Assembly (NCBI GenBank): GCA_003370465.1
Contig: QQTG01000002.1
Coordinates: 96,206 to 160,205, forward strand
Direction: 5' to 3'
Source: Kangiella sp. HD9-110m-PIT-SAG07
GTDB taxonomy: Bacteria; Pseudomonadota; Gammaproteobacteria; Enterobacterales; Kangiellaceae
Length of the DNA: 64,000 bases
Below are positions 1 through 8,150 of this stretch, piece after piece (position 1 is the stretch's first letter; every line of letters begins with the position of its first letter). The translations under genes and the position numbers were made by a program. The notes beneath the pieces were generated by a model. It was given only the letters and a program-made list of their open reading frames with translations, made no database searches and was not told the origin of the DNA.

Positions 1-1165
1 CAATTAATGGCTGTAAGTATTCACGGCATTCTTCGGTAATGCCAAAGCCGTCACGTGAGATGTATTTACGTGGCATCATTTTTTCAACGTTAGCGACGTC
101 TGCAAGTTTGGCTTCGCCCACTGTCCAGCGGTATGATTTGGTGTTCTTGCGAACAATCGTTGGCATAACAGCGTTTTTACCAGCATCAGCAAACTCAACC
201 GCTGCTTGCCCCATGGCGTAGGCTTGCTCAACGTCTGTTTCAGAAGCGATGTGACGTGCTGCACGCTGTAAGTAGTCACATACTGCCCAGTGATACTTGT
301 AACCCAACTCACCTTTGATCATTTGTGCCACTACTGGTGCAACGCCGCCGAGCTGCTTGTGACCGAAAGCATCGACAGTGCCTGCGTCAGCAAGGAAAGT
401 ACCATCTTTATAAGCAGCACCTTCAGACACGACGATTGCACAATAACCATGTTTTTTAACCGTACGCTCGACTTTCTTTAAGAACTTTTCTTTATTGAAC
501 GCGATTTCTGGGAACAGAATAATGTGTGGTGCATCGCCATCTTTTTCACAAGCTAAGCCACCTGCAGCTGCAATCCAGCCTGCGTGACGTCCCATCACTT
601 CCATCACGAATACCTTCGTCGAGCTCTCCGCCATCGACTTAACGTCAAACGCCGCTTCGCGAATCGACACGGCAACATATTTCGCGACCGAGCCGAAGCC
701 AGGGCAGTTGTCGGTAATCGGTAGATCGTTATCGACTGTTTTTGGAATACCGATACAAGTAATCGGGAAGCCCATCTTTTCGCTTAACTGAGAAACTTTA
801 TGCGCTGTATCTTGCGAATCGCCGCCACCGTTGTAGAAGAAATAACGAATATCGTGCGCTTTGAACACTTCAATTAAACGCTCGTACTCGGCTTTGTTTT
901 CTTCCAAGCTTTTTAGCTTATAGCGGCATGAACCGAAAGCACCAGAAGGCGTATGCTTTAGCGCAGCAATGTCTTTTTTAGTTTCTTTGCTGGTGTCGAT
1001 CAATTCTTCACGCAAAGCACCGATAATACCGTTACGGCCAGCGTAGACTTTATTGATGTTGAGTGATTTACGTGCTGTTTCGATCACGCCACAGGCTGTC
1101 GCGTTGATGACTGCTGTTACGCCGCCAGACTGAGCATAAAACGCATTAAACTTCTTTTTAGGCAT
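1..1165 (-). CDS. PPi-type 6-phosphofructokinase (partial, C-terminus outside window)
   Basis: Phosphorylates fructose 6-phosphate in glycolysis, probably using pyrophosphate and so reversible. The gene reads leftward off the window; 388 codons are visible from an ATG at 1165, preceded by an AAGG-type ribosome site. The nucleotide-binding stretch NGGGDSQD (about residues 112-119) and PKTVDND (141-147) are present. In ATP-dependent enzymes the second motif is normally PGTIDND; lysine in the second position is the family hallmark of pyrophosphate dependence. MGRHAGW (about 190) is the sugar-phosphate-binding loop. The cofactor preference is inferred from these motifs. No neighbour in the window belongs to glycolysis. 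Confidence 0.88.
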   Translation of the reverse strand, partial: MPKKKFNAFYAQSGGVTAVINATACGVIETARKSLNINKVYAGRNGIIGALREELIDTSKETKKDIAALKHTPSGAFGSCRYKLKSLEENKAEYERLIEVFKAHDIRYFFYNGGGDSQDTAHKVSQLSEKMGFPITCIGIPKTVDNDLPITDNCPGFGSVAKYVAVSIREAAFDVKSMAESSTKVFVMEVMGRHAGWIAAAGGLACEKDGDAPHIILFPEIAFNKEKFLKKVERTVKKHGYCAIVVSEGAAYKDGTFLADAGTVDAFGHKQLGGVAPVVAQMIKGELGYKYHWAVCDYLQRAARHIASETDVEQAYAMGQAAVEFADAGKNAVMPTIVRKNTKSYRWTVGEAKLADVANVEKMMPRKYISRDGFGITEECREYLQPLI

Positions 1166-1264
1166 AAATTCTTTACCTTGTAACTTTTTAATTACTATGA
1201 CTTATGATTTACGAAGGAAGTTATTCAGAGAATAACCTCAATATCGGGGTGGACTTCTCTTTGG

Positions 1265-1296
1265 TTACTTTCTCTTAGCCAATTAAGAGAAAGTAA
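1265..1296. repeat. Perfect 13-bp inverted repeat (REP-like hairpin)
   Basis: TTACTTTCTCTTA at 1265-1277 is repeated exactly in inverse at 1284-1296 with a 6-nt loop. There is no T-run after it, so it is not a typical intrinsic terminator. It lies in the 314-bp gap between the divergent phosphofructokinase and mpl genes. The rest of that gap shows no gene. It resembles extragenic palindromes scattered through many gammaproteobacterial genomes, but copy number cannot be judged here. Confidence 0.6.
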
Positions 1297-1479
1297 GTCG
1301 CTGAAAAGCGAAAAGCGCCGTCACCGAAACATCCCTAACCCTGACAAAATCATGAGGATTAGGACAATTTTGTGGCGATTTTACCGTATTTTGAGATTTC
1401 TTTCTTGAAAAGATGACGAAAAATCATGCTTAGCTTATGATTGTCAGCAAAGTTTCATCAGATGAACCACGATAATTTC

Positions 1480-2829
1480 ATGCATATTCATATTCTCGGT
1501 ATTTGCGGCACTTTTATGGGCGGTATTGCGTTGCTGGCGAAGCAGCAGGGTATTTCTGTCAGCGGTAGCGATCAAAATGTCTACCCGCCCATGAGTACGC
1601 AACTTGAAGAACAGGGCATAGAGCTCGTTCAAGGATTCGACCCTAAGCACATTCCAGAGCACACAGATTGTGTGGTGGTGGGGAACGCCATGTCGCGTGG
1701 CAATCCTTCGGTGGAGTATGTGTTGGAGCAGGGGTTACATTATCGCTCTGGGCCACAGTGGTTGTCGGAGAATATATTAAAGGGTAAGTGGGTACTGGCG
1801 GCTTCGGGCACTCACGGTAAAACCACCACGTCTAGCATGACTGCTTGGATTCTAGAGTATTCTAATCTAAACCCAGGCTTTTTAATCGGCGGCATCCCTG
1901 AGAATTTCGGGTTATCAGCACGCCTAACCGAGTCGCCATTCTTCGTGGTCGAAGCTGACGAATACGATACAGCGTTTTTCGATAAGCGTTCTAAGTTTGT
2001 CCATTACCGTCCTCGTACCTTGATCATGAATAATCTGGAATTTGATCATGCTGATATTTTTAAGGATATCGAGGCGATTAAGACTCAGTTTCACCACTTA
2101 CTACGAATCGTCCCGGGCAATGGCCTAGTGATTTACCCCGAAGATGAACAGTATTTACAGCAAGTTATCGAGATGGGCTTCTGGTCTGAGAAAGAGCTAA
2201 TTGGCCCGGAAGACGGTTGGCAGTTTAAGCTACTCAAAGAAGACGGTAGCCATTTCGAAGTGCTCTTCGCTGGGCAAAAGCAGGGCGAAGTTAACTGGGA
2301 ATTAATTGGTATGCATAACGTGATCAATGGTCTAGCGTCGATTGCCGCGGCACGTCACGCCGGCGTACCGGCGCATCATTGCTGTGATGCTTTATCCGAG
2401 TTCCGTAATGTAAAGCGTCGTATGGAGTTCAAAGGTGAGGCTGGTGGCGTGGCGGTGTACGATGATTTTGCGCATCATCCGACTGCGATTCAAACCACTC
2501 TCTCTGGATTCCGCAAAAAAGTTGGTAACAAAAAGATTATCGCCATTTTAGATCTACGCTCCGCAACCATGCGTTCGGGAATTCATCAGAAAACCTTAAT
2601 CCCGACCTTGGTCGAGGCTGACGAAGTGATTATTCACAAACCTGCTGAGTTTGACTGGCAGTTTCCTAAGGATCAACTTGAATCGCTTAAAAGTGTACAA
2701 ATATTAGGAGACGTGGAGGCTATTCTGCAAGCCGTCTCAAAAATGGTACAATCAGGCGACCAAATTCTCGTCATGAGTAATGGCGGTTTTGGTGGAATTC
2801 ACGGCAAGCTATTGGAGCAACTCGCTTAA
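1480..2829 (+). CDS. mpl: UDP-MurNAc:L-Ala-gamma-D-Glu-meso-DAP ligase Mpl
   Basis: Peptidoglycan recycling enzyme that rejoins the tripeptide salvaged from old murein to UDP-MurNAc in the cytoplasm, using ATP. The Mur-ligase P-loop SGTHGKTTT lies at about residues 108-116, and the N-terminal [13 protein letters not shown] is the typical Mpl opening. The start at 1480 (MHIHILG) lines up with the E. coli protein and gives 449 aa. In-frame ATG 1462 and TTG 1441 also exist, and none of the three has a convincing ribosome site, so the start is uncertain. The stop is 2 nt before ubiX, so the two are probably cotranscribed. Confidence 0.93.
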   Translation: MHIHILGICGTFMGGIALLAKQQGISVSGSDQNVYPPMSTQLEEQGIELVQGFDPKHIPEHTDCVVVGNAMSRGNPSVEYVLEQGLHYRSGPQWLSENILKGKWVLAASGTHGKTTTSSMTAWILEYSNLNPGFLIGGIPENFGLSARLTESPFFVVEADEYDTAFFDKRSKFVHYRPRTLIMNNLEFDHADIFKDIEAIKTQFHHLLRIVPGNGLVIYPEDEQYLQQVIEMGFWSEKELIGPEDGWQFKLLKEDGSHFEVLFAGQKQGEVNWELIGMHNVINGLASIAAARHAGVPAHHCCDALSEFRNVKRRMEFKGEAGGVAVYDDFAHHPTAIQTTLSGFRKKVGNKKIIAILDLRSATMRSGIHQKTLIPTLVEADEVIIHKPAEFDWQFPKDQLESLKSVQILGDVEAILQAVSKMVQSGDQILVMSNGGFGGIHGKLLEQLA

Positions 2830-2831
2830 TC

Positions 2832-3455
2832 ATGAGCAATCATCAACACAAAGCAATTACCTTGGCCATAACTGGCGCTTCTGGCGCACCTTATGCGCTG
2901 AAATTATTGCAGGAATTGAGCAAGCATTACCAGAAAGTGTATCTGATGCTATCCAGCGCTGCGCGAGTGGTATTGGCCACTGAGTGCGGTGTAAAGGTCA
3001 GTAAGTCTCCGAGCGTGATCGAACAGCAGTTGAGTGAGCAGTTATCGATTGAGAAAGGCAAAATCGAAGCTTTCTCCAGCGATAACTGGATGTCACCGGT
3101 GGCGAGTGGTTCGAGTGCGCCGAAACAAATGATCGTCTGCCCATGCAGTACTGGGACTTTAAGCGCGATTGCTAACGGTGCGTCTGATAACTTGATTGAA
3201 CGTGCAGCAGATGTGGTGATGAAAGAGCGAGGGCAGCTAATTCTCGTTCCGCGCGAGACACCCTTTAACACAATCCATTTAGAGAATATGACGCGCTTGT
3301 CGCAGATGGGCGTGACTATTATGTCAGCATCACCGGGTTTTTATAATGAACCTAAGACGATCGATGATTTGATCGACTTTATGGTGGCACGAATTCTTGA
3401 CCATCTTAATATTGAGCATAGCCTAGGCCATCGCTGGGGTTATAGCGGTAATTGA
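2832..3455 (+). CDS. ubiX: Flavin prenyltransferase UbiX
   Basis: Makes prenylated FMN, the cofactor of the UbiD decarboxylase in ubiquinone synthesis, from FMN and dimethylallyl phosphate. The 207-aa protein opens with the flavoprotein motif [13 protein letters not shown] and carries the conserved [17 protein letters not shown] and LVPRETPFN segments. The length is normal for the family. It follows mpl by 2 nt. A palindromic repeat lies directly downstream and separates it from yadG. Confidence 0.95.
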   Translation: MSNHQHKAITLAITGASGAPYALKLLQELSKHYQKVYLMLSSAARVVLATECGVKVSKSPSVIEQQLSEQLSIEKGKIEAFSSDNWMSPVASGSSAPKQMIVCPCSTGTLSAIANGASDNLIERAADVVMKERGQLILVPRETPFNTIHLENMTRLSQMGVTIMSASPGFYNEPKTIDDLIDFMVARILDHLNIEHSLGHRWGYSGN

Positions 3456-3465
3456 CAGCTTAGCT

Positions 3466-3492
3466 GTCCTCCTGATTCAAGTTCAGGATGAC
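3466..3492. repeat. Imperfect palindrome resembling a widespread dispersed repeat
   Basis: TCCTGA (3470-3475) pairs with TCAGGA (3483-3488); after one mismatch GTC and GAC extend the stem. On the minus strand it reads TGTCATCCTGAACTTGAATC, a sequence common between genes in many bacteria (from memory). It lies in the 66-bp gap between ubiX and yadG and could act as a weak transcript-end hairpin. No T-run follows. Confidence 0.45.
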
Positions 3493-3521
3493 AATAAAAC
3501 ACAAATAAACATGGTAATTAA

Positions 3522-4457
3522 ATGACAAAAGCATTATCGATTAAAGACTTATGCAAAACCTATGATAATGGCACGCAAGCCTTAAAAGGCATCAACCTTG
3601 AAGTCGAGCAGGGCGATTTTTTCGCGCTACTTGGACCTAATGGTGCGGGTAAATCGACGGCAATCGGTATTATCAGCGCCTTGGTGAATAAGAGTGCCGG
3701 TAAGGTTGAAGTGTTTGGGCACGATATTGATACAGATCTGACCAATGCTAAAAAACAGTTAGGTTTAGTGCCGCAAGAATTTAACTTCAACATGTTTGAA
3801 GGTGTCGAACAGATTATTGTTCAGCAAGCCGGTTATTACGGTATTTCGCGAAAAGAAGCGAAAAAACGTGCGCAACCCATACTTGAGCAACTCGGTTTAT
3901 GGGACAAGCGCGATGCGCAGTCGCGTGAGCTGTCTGGCGGTATGAAGCGTCGATTGATGATTGCGCGTGGCCTGATTCATGAGCCTAAACTATTAATTTT
4001 GGATGAGCCGACCGCTGGCGTCGATATTGAACTGCGTCGTTCGATGTGGGACTTCATGCAAGAGTTGAATCGTGAAAAGAAAACCACGATTGTGCTGACC
4101 ACTCACTATTTAGAAGAAGCGGAAAGTTTGTGTCGCAATATTGCCATCATTAATCATGGTGAAATTGCTGAAAACACCAGCATGAAAGAGTTGCTATCAA
4201 AGTTGGATTTAGAAACGTTTGTTCTAGACACCACTGGATTGCCTGCACAAATGCCACCGCTGAATGGCTATGACGTTCGTGTTCGTGACGATACTACGAT
4301 TGAAGTTGATGTGAATAAAGGCGCTGGTGTGAATGGTGTGTTTGAAGAGTTGAGTAAACACAACATAACGGTGCTCAGTATGCGAAATAAAGCAAACCGT
4401 TTAGAGGAGTTATTTGTGCGTCTGGTTGAAAACCCACATGGAGGGCCTAAGTCATGA
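3522..4457 (+). CDS. yadG: ABC transporter ATP-binding protein YadG
   Basis: ATPase subunit of an ABC-2 type exporter whose substrate is unknown. Walker A GPNGAGKST is at residues 38-46, the signature LSGGMKRR begins at about 137, and Walker B LLILDEPTAGVD lies near 157-168. Long stretches match E. coli YadG, for example GLVPQEFNFN and MRNKANRLEELFV. The C-terminal third (about 220-311) is the family's extra domain. The last four bases overlap the start of the permease gene (ATGA), which indicates translational coupling. Confidence 0.93.
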   Translation: MTKALSIKDLCKTYDNGTQALKGINLEVEQGDFFALLGPNGAGKSTAIGIISALVNKSAGKVEVFGHDIDTDLTNAKKQLGLVPQEFNFNMFEGVEQIIVQQAGYYGISRKEAKKRAQPILEQLGLWDKRDAQSRELSGGMKRRLMIARGLIHEPKLLILDEPTAGVDIELRRSMWDFMQELNREKKTTIVLTTHYLEEAESLCRNIAIINHGEIAENTSMKELLSKLDLETFVLDTTGLPAQMPPLNGYDVRVRDDTTIEVDVNKGAGVNGVFEELSKHNITVLSMRNKANRLEELFVRLVENPHGGPKS

Positions 4458-5215
4458 ATTTAGTTGCTTTCCAAACCATTGTCGTTAAAGAAATCACCCG
4501 CTGGACGCGTATTTGGTCGCAAACCTTACTACCACCAGCGATTACCATGACCTTATACTTCGTTATTTTTGGTAACCTCATCGGCTCAAGAGTCGGCCAG
4601 ATGGATGGTTTCGGCTATATGGAATACATTGTACCGGGTCTGATTATGATGTCGGTCATTACCAATTCCTACGGTAATGTGGTGTCGTCGTTCTTTAGCT
4701 CGAAGTATCAGCGCTCTATTGAAGAGATGATGGTGTCACCAGTTTCAAACTGGGTCATCTTGGCGGGTTATGTTGGCGGTGGTGTCTTGCGTGGTTTATT
4801 CACCGGTTTAATCGTGACTATTGTCGCTTCATTCTTTGTCGATTTGCAGATTCACAACTTCTGGGTTGTGATTAGTGTGGTGCTGTTAACCTCTATATTG
4901 TTCGCAATCGGCGGTTTAATTAACGCTGTATTCGCCAAGAAGTTTGATGATGTGGCGATTGTACCGACCTTTATTTTGACTCCTTTGACTTACTTGGGCG
5001 GTGTTTTTTACTCGATCAGTTTATTGCCCGACTTCTGGCAAGGCGTGTCTAAGTTGAACCCTATTATTTATATGGTCAATGCCTTCCGTTATGGCTTTTT
5101 AGGTAAGTCGGATATCCAAATCGGGATAGCGTTCGCGATTATTTTAGTTTTCATCGCTCTGTTAACCAGTTTTGCCATGTATTTACTAAACCGAGGTATT
5201 GGCTTACGTGCCTAG
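4454..5215 (+). CDS. yadH: ABC-2 type inner membrane permease YadH
   Basis: Membrane partner of YadG, 253 aa with about six hydrophobic segments. Conserved YadH stretches include TLYFVIFGNLIGSR, GLIMMSVITN and LTPLTYLGGVFYS. The gene overlaps yadG by 4 nt, and its end overlaps the likely start of the downstream LON-domain gene. The exported substrate cannot be read from the sequence. Confidence 0.92.
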   Translation: MNLVAFQTIVVKEITRWTRIWSQTLLPPAITMTLYFVIFGNLIGSRVGQMDGFGYMEYIVPGLIMMSVITNSYGNVVSSFFSSKYQRSIEEMMVSPVSNWVILAGYVGGGVLRGLFTGLIVTIVASFFVDLQIHNFWVVISVVLLTSILFAIGGLINAVFAKKFDDVAIVPTFILTPLTYLGGVFYSISLLPDFWQGVSKLNPIIYMVNAFRYGFLGKSDIQIGIAFAIILVFIALLTSFAMYLLNRGIGLRA

Positions 5216-5828
5216 CGTTGATAACGCTCACAAAGGTAACAAAGACAGCGAGAACTGTGTTTTTCCTGTATTTCCGCTACAGCGAGTAGTTTTTCCGGAT
5301 AGCGTGCTTCGATTACAAATATTCGAGCAACGCTATCTGGATATGATTGCGCGACAACTATCCAGTAGCGAAGGTTTTGTCACCTGCTTGATTAAGAAGG
5401 GTAATGAGACTGGAGTGGTCGCTACGCCATTTACCTACGGTACTTACGTTGAGATCGTAGACTTCGATCAGAAAGATAATGGAATACTGTTAATTACCTG
5501 TCTAGGAAGACAGCGGGTCAAACTTAACTCCTGCTCAAGCCTGCCGGATAACCTGCTTAGCGCTAATGTCTCCTTCCTAGATAACCTACCACAGGAATCT
5601 ATCACAGAGCATCAGAGCGAACTGATAGATTTATTGACTGACTTAGGTAAGCATCCACAGGTGGAAATCCTAGAAGCGCCAGAACGTTGGCAGCACATGG
5701 ACTTTATCGTAGAGCGTCTTACCGAGTTCTTGCCGGTTTCAGAACCCCAGAAACAAGCGCTGTTAGAAGAAAGTCAGCTTGAAACGCGTATAGCTATGCT
5801 GTATCAAATGTTGGCGTGGTTGAAGTAG
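5208..5828 (+). CDS. LON peptidase substrate-binding domain protein
   Basis: A stand-alone Lon N-terminal (PUA-like) domain protein with no protease or ATPase part. FPLQRVVFPDSVLRLQIFE is the typical opening of the domain, followed by IFEQRYLDMI and a helical C-terminal half. The role of such proteins is not established. GTG 5208 is preferred because GAGG at 5193-5196 stands at a workable distance. TTG 5199 is also in frame but too close to that site. The start overlaps the end of yadH, so this is probably the last gene of the yadGH transcript. Confidence 0.85.
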   Translation: MPSVDNAHKGNKDSENCVFPVFPLQRVVFPDSVLRLQIFEQRYLDMIARQLSSSEGFVTCLIKKGNETGVVATPFTYGTYVEIVDFDQKDNGILLITCLGRQRVKLNSCSSLPDNLLSANVSFLDNLPQESITEHQSELIDLLTDLGKHPQVEILEAPERWQHMDFIVERLTEFLPVSEPQKQALLEESQLETRIAMLYQMLAWLK

Positions 5829-5939
5829 AGCAGGTTCTTTTTCTGAAAGGCTTCTCTATTTGAGCGCATCTTATTTCAAAAGACCATTTTTCGAACGGAC
5901 TTTTCCCGAACGCATTCTCTTTTCTTGAAACTTTTTTCA

Positions 5940-5970
5940 GGCAAAAAAGAGCCCACCAGGTGGTGGGCTA
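5940..5970 (-). terminator. Orphan intrinsic terminator, minus strand
   Basis: AGCCCACC (5950-5957) pairs perfectly with GGTGGGCT (5962-5969) around a 4-nt loop. Read on the minus strand the hairpin is followed by CTTTTTTG. It faces leftward transcription, but the only minus gene upstream, fabV, already has its own terminator at 6268-6300. It could end an unannotated RNA from the 5970-6265 interval or be a second fabV terminator. Otherwise the 5829-6319 gap holds no gene I can support. Confidence 0.6.
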
Positions 5971-6267
5971 ATGGCTTGCGCATTGATAAACCTAAATATC
6001 TAAAGTTGCTTGAGTATTAGGGAAGACAATGATGTCTCAAACAATGTTTATAGATTAACTGTATTAATTTGGTTTTTCCATACCGTACAATGTAGAAATG
6101 TTAACTAACACACGTTTGGAAGTACTTGTTTTTCAAGGTGATGTAAAGAATTCTGACAGGTTATGCAGGGTTGACTTAGAGCCAAAATCACATCTGCATT
6201 AAAGAGTATTTAATAAGAATTATTAATGCAAATATGGGTTTGTATTTCTCGACGTAAGTAAGAGTAT

Positions 6268-6300
6268 AAAAAAAGGCACCATTAATCGGTGCCTTTTTAA
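6268..6300. terminator. Bidirectional intrinsic terminator downstream of fabV
   Basis: AAAAGGCACC (6271-6280) and GGTGCCTTTT (6288-6297) form a 10-bp stem with a 7-nt loop. There are A-runs on one side and T-runs on the other, so it can work in both directions. It lies 20 nt past the fabV stop codon. Confidence 0.85.
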
Positions 6301-6319
6301 AACGAGATTTAATCTTGAG

Positions 6320-7501
6320 CTAAACAATAGGGTTCGTTTCCTTATCATAATCAACGCCATCTATCTCAAAGCCAAATAGCTTGAAGAACTCATGCTGATA
6401 GCCTTTATAGTCTGAGATTTCATCAATGTTTTCAGTCTTCGCGACTTCCCAAAGAGCTTCAACCTTTTGCTGAATCTCATCATCTAACTCTTTTAGATCG
6501 ACGCGGAAGCGGCGAGTATCGTCATAAACCGCGTCGTCGCCATACATTTGATCAGCGATTAACTCACGAATCTGCTCGATTGGCCCTTCATGGACGCCAT
6601 TTTCCTTCATCACTTTGTACAATAGCGAAATATATAAAGGCATCACAGGAATCGCAGAACTCGCCTGAGTGACCACAGCTTTTAATACAGACACGTTCGC
6701 CGTTCCGTTATATTTGTCTTGGAGCTTTTGGTGGATAGCGTGTGAAGCGCGATCTAAATCTTCCTTAGCCTTACCAATGGTTGCATGACCATAAATTGGC
6801 CAAGTCAGCTTTTTGCCAATATAGGTATAAGCGGTTGTTTTAACGCCATCAGCTAATACGCCAGCTTCGTCTAGCGCTTTCATCCAAAGCTCCCAGTCTT
6901 CGCCGCCCATGACCTTAATCGTATTCTGAATATCATCATCCGTTGCCGGATCGATAGAAATGTCGTGAACCAAACCTTTGTCGGTATTTAACGTTTTTTC
7001 AGTCACTGCTTCGCCAATAGGCTTTAATACTGACTTATAAACGTCACCCGTTTCTGGATCTTGGCGGCGAGGAGAGGCCAGCGAGTAAACCACTAGATCA
7101 ATCTTGCCCATTTCTTCTTTGATGATTTTAATCGCGTCTTCTTTTGCCTGGTTCGAGAACGCATCGCCATTAATTGATTTGTTCCAAAGGCCGGCTTCTT
7201 CAGCGGCCAGCTCAAAACCACGGTTGTTATACCAACCCGCTGTTCCGGTCTTTTTCTCAGTGGCTTCCTTCTCGAAGAACAAACCTAATGTCTTCGCGCC
7301 ATAGCCAAAAGCCGACACGATACGTGACGCCAAGCCATAACCGGTCGAAGAACCAATGACTAAAACGTTTTTCGGGCTATCAGACGTAATTTCAGGCTTA
7401 TTATTCTTAACGTATTCAATCTGCTCATTAACGTGAGCGATACAACCCTGAGGATGCGCCGTGGTACAAACAAAACCACGTACTTTCGGCTTAATAATCA
7501 T
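6320..7501 (-). CDS. fabV: Trans-2-enoyl-ACP reductase FabV (NADH)
   Basis: Catalyses the last step of each fatty acid elongation cycle, reducing enoyl-ACP with NADH. The NAD-binding GSSTGYG motif is at residues 50-56. The FabV-specific Tyr-x8-Lys pair is Y237 and K246 within WPIYGHATIGKAK. The 393-aa length and the FVCTTAHPQGC opening fit the family. FabV enzymes are naturally less sensitive to triclosan than FabI; whether a fabI also exists cannot be seen here. The upstream CTGGAG is a good ribosome site. Confidence 0.95.
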   Translation of the reverse strand: MIIKPKVRGFVCTTAHPQGCIAHVNEQIEYVKNNKPEITSDSPKNVLVIGSSTGYGLASRIVSAFGYGAKTLGLFFEKEATEKKTGTAGWYNNRGFELAAEEAGLWNKSINGDAFSNQAKEDAIKIIKEEMGKIDLVVYSLASPRRQDPETGDVYKSVLKPIGEAVTEKTLNTDKGLVHDISIDPATDDDIQNTIKVMGGEDWELWMKALDEAGVLADGVKTTAYTYIGKKLTWPIYGHATIGKAKEDLDRASHAIHQKLQDKYNGTANVSVLKAVVTQASSAIPVMPLYISLLYKVMKENGVHEGPIEQIRELIADQMYGDDAVYDDTRRFRVDLKELDDEIQQKVEALWEVAKTENIDEISDYKGYQHEFFKLFGFEIDGVDYDKETNPIV

Positions 7502-7689
7502 AAAAATACAACTCCAGATAAAAATATGGCGCTATTGTAACGTTTTTTTTAGGAAAAGGGGTACTACCAGATGGTTTGTGATAATTTGAATCAATCGTGC
7601 TTTTTCGGCAGTTAAGAATAGGTATGATGGGAGATAGTGTTAGGTTGCAAGCGTAGCGCATTGATTTAGTGAATTATTCGGAGGGTTTA

Positions 7690-8040
7690 ATGAATTGGTT
7701 GGAAATGGCAGAGTCTGAAGTTATGGCGATAGCAGAACCGATAATGGATAACTTAATGCAAGCTTCAACGGATATTGATTATGAGCGTCATGTGCGTGAT
7801 TTTAGTGAAAATATGAAGCGTATTGTGACGAAGGAAAATTTTGAACAACAATGTAAAAGCTATCAAAAGGTACTGGGTTTGTTTGGCGAAAGGGAGCTGA
7901 TGGGCCTTGTACGCAAAGCAACGGATGCACGCATATATTGGAAGCAATGGTACACGATATCGGGAAACGAATATTTAGCTTTTTTGCATTTAATGATGCA
8001 AGACGGCGAAATCAAAGTGGTTAATGTGTCTGTGTCATAA
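7690..8040 (+). CDS. Hypothetical protein, 116 aa
   Basis: I do not recognise the family. ATG 7690 is chosen because GGAGGG at 7680-7685 stands just upstream; a GTG at 7669 is less likely. The protein is soluble and mainly helical in its first 70 residues. It ends in a probable beta region (YLAFLHLMMQDGEIKVVNVSVS) that recalls the end of NTF2-like folds, but that is only an impression. It stands alone between fabV and the DUF3592 gene. Confidence 0.65.
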   Translation: MNWLEMAESEVMAIAEPIMDNLMQASTDIDYERHVRDFSENMKRIVTKENFEQQCKSYQKVLGLFGERELMGLVRKATDARIYWKQWYTISGNEYLAFLHLMMQDGEIKVVNVSVS

Positions 8041-8150
8041 CGTCACCATTTAATAGCATTAACAAGCTTAAAGAGTGAATGACTCCCTGAAAATTGTTGA
8101 CCCTGAGCAATTCTGCTAATGTACGGGTAAATATCTAATAAAGAACAATC

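Noticed and set aside
2927..3271. 114-codon open frame on the minus strand within ubiX
   Set aside because: It is a shadow of the conserved UbiX frame without its own ribosome site.
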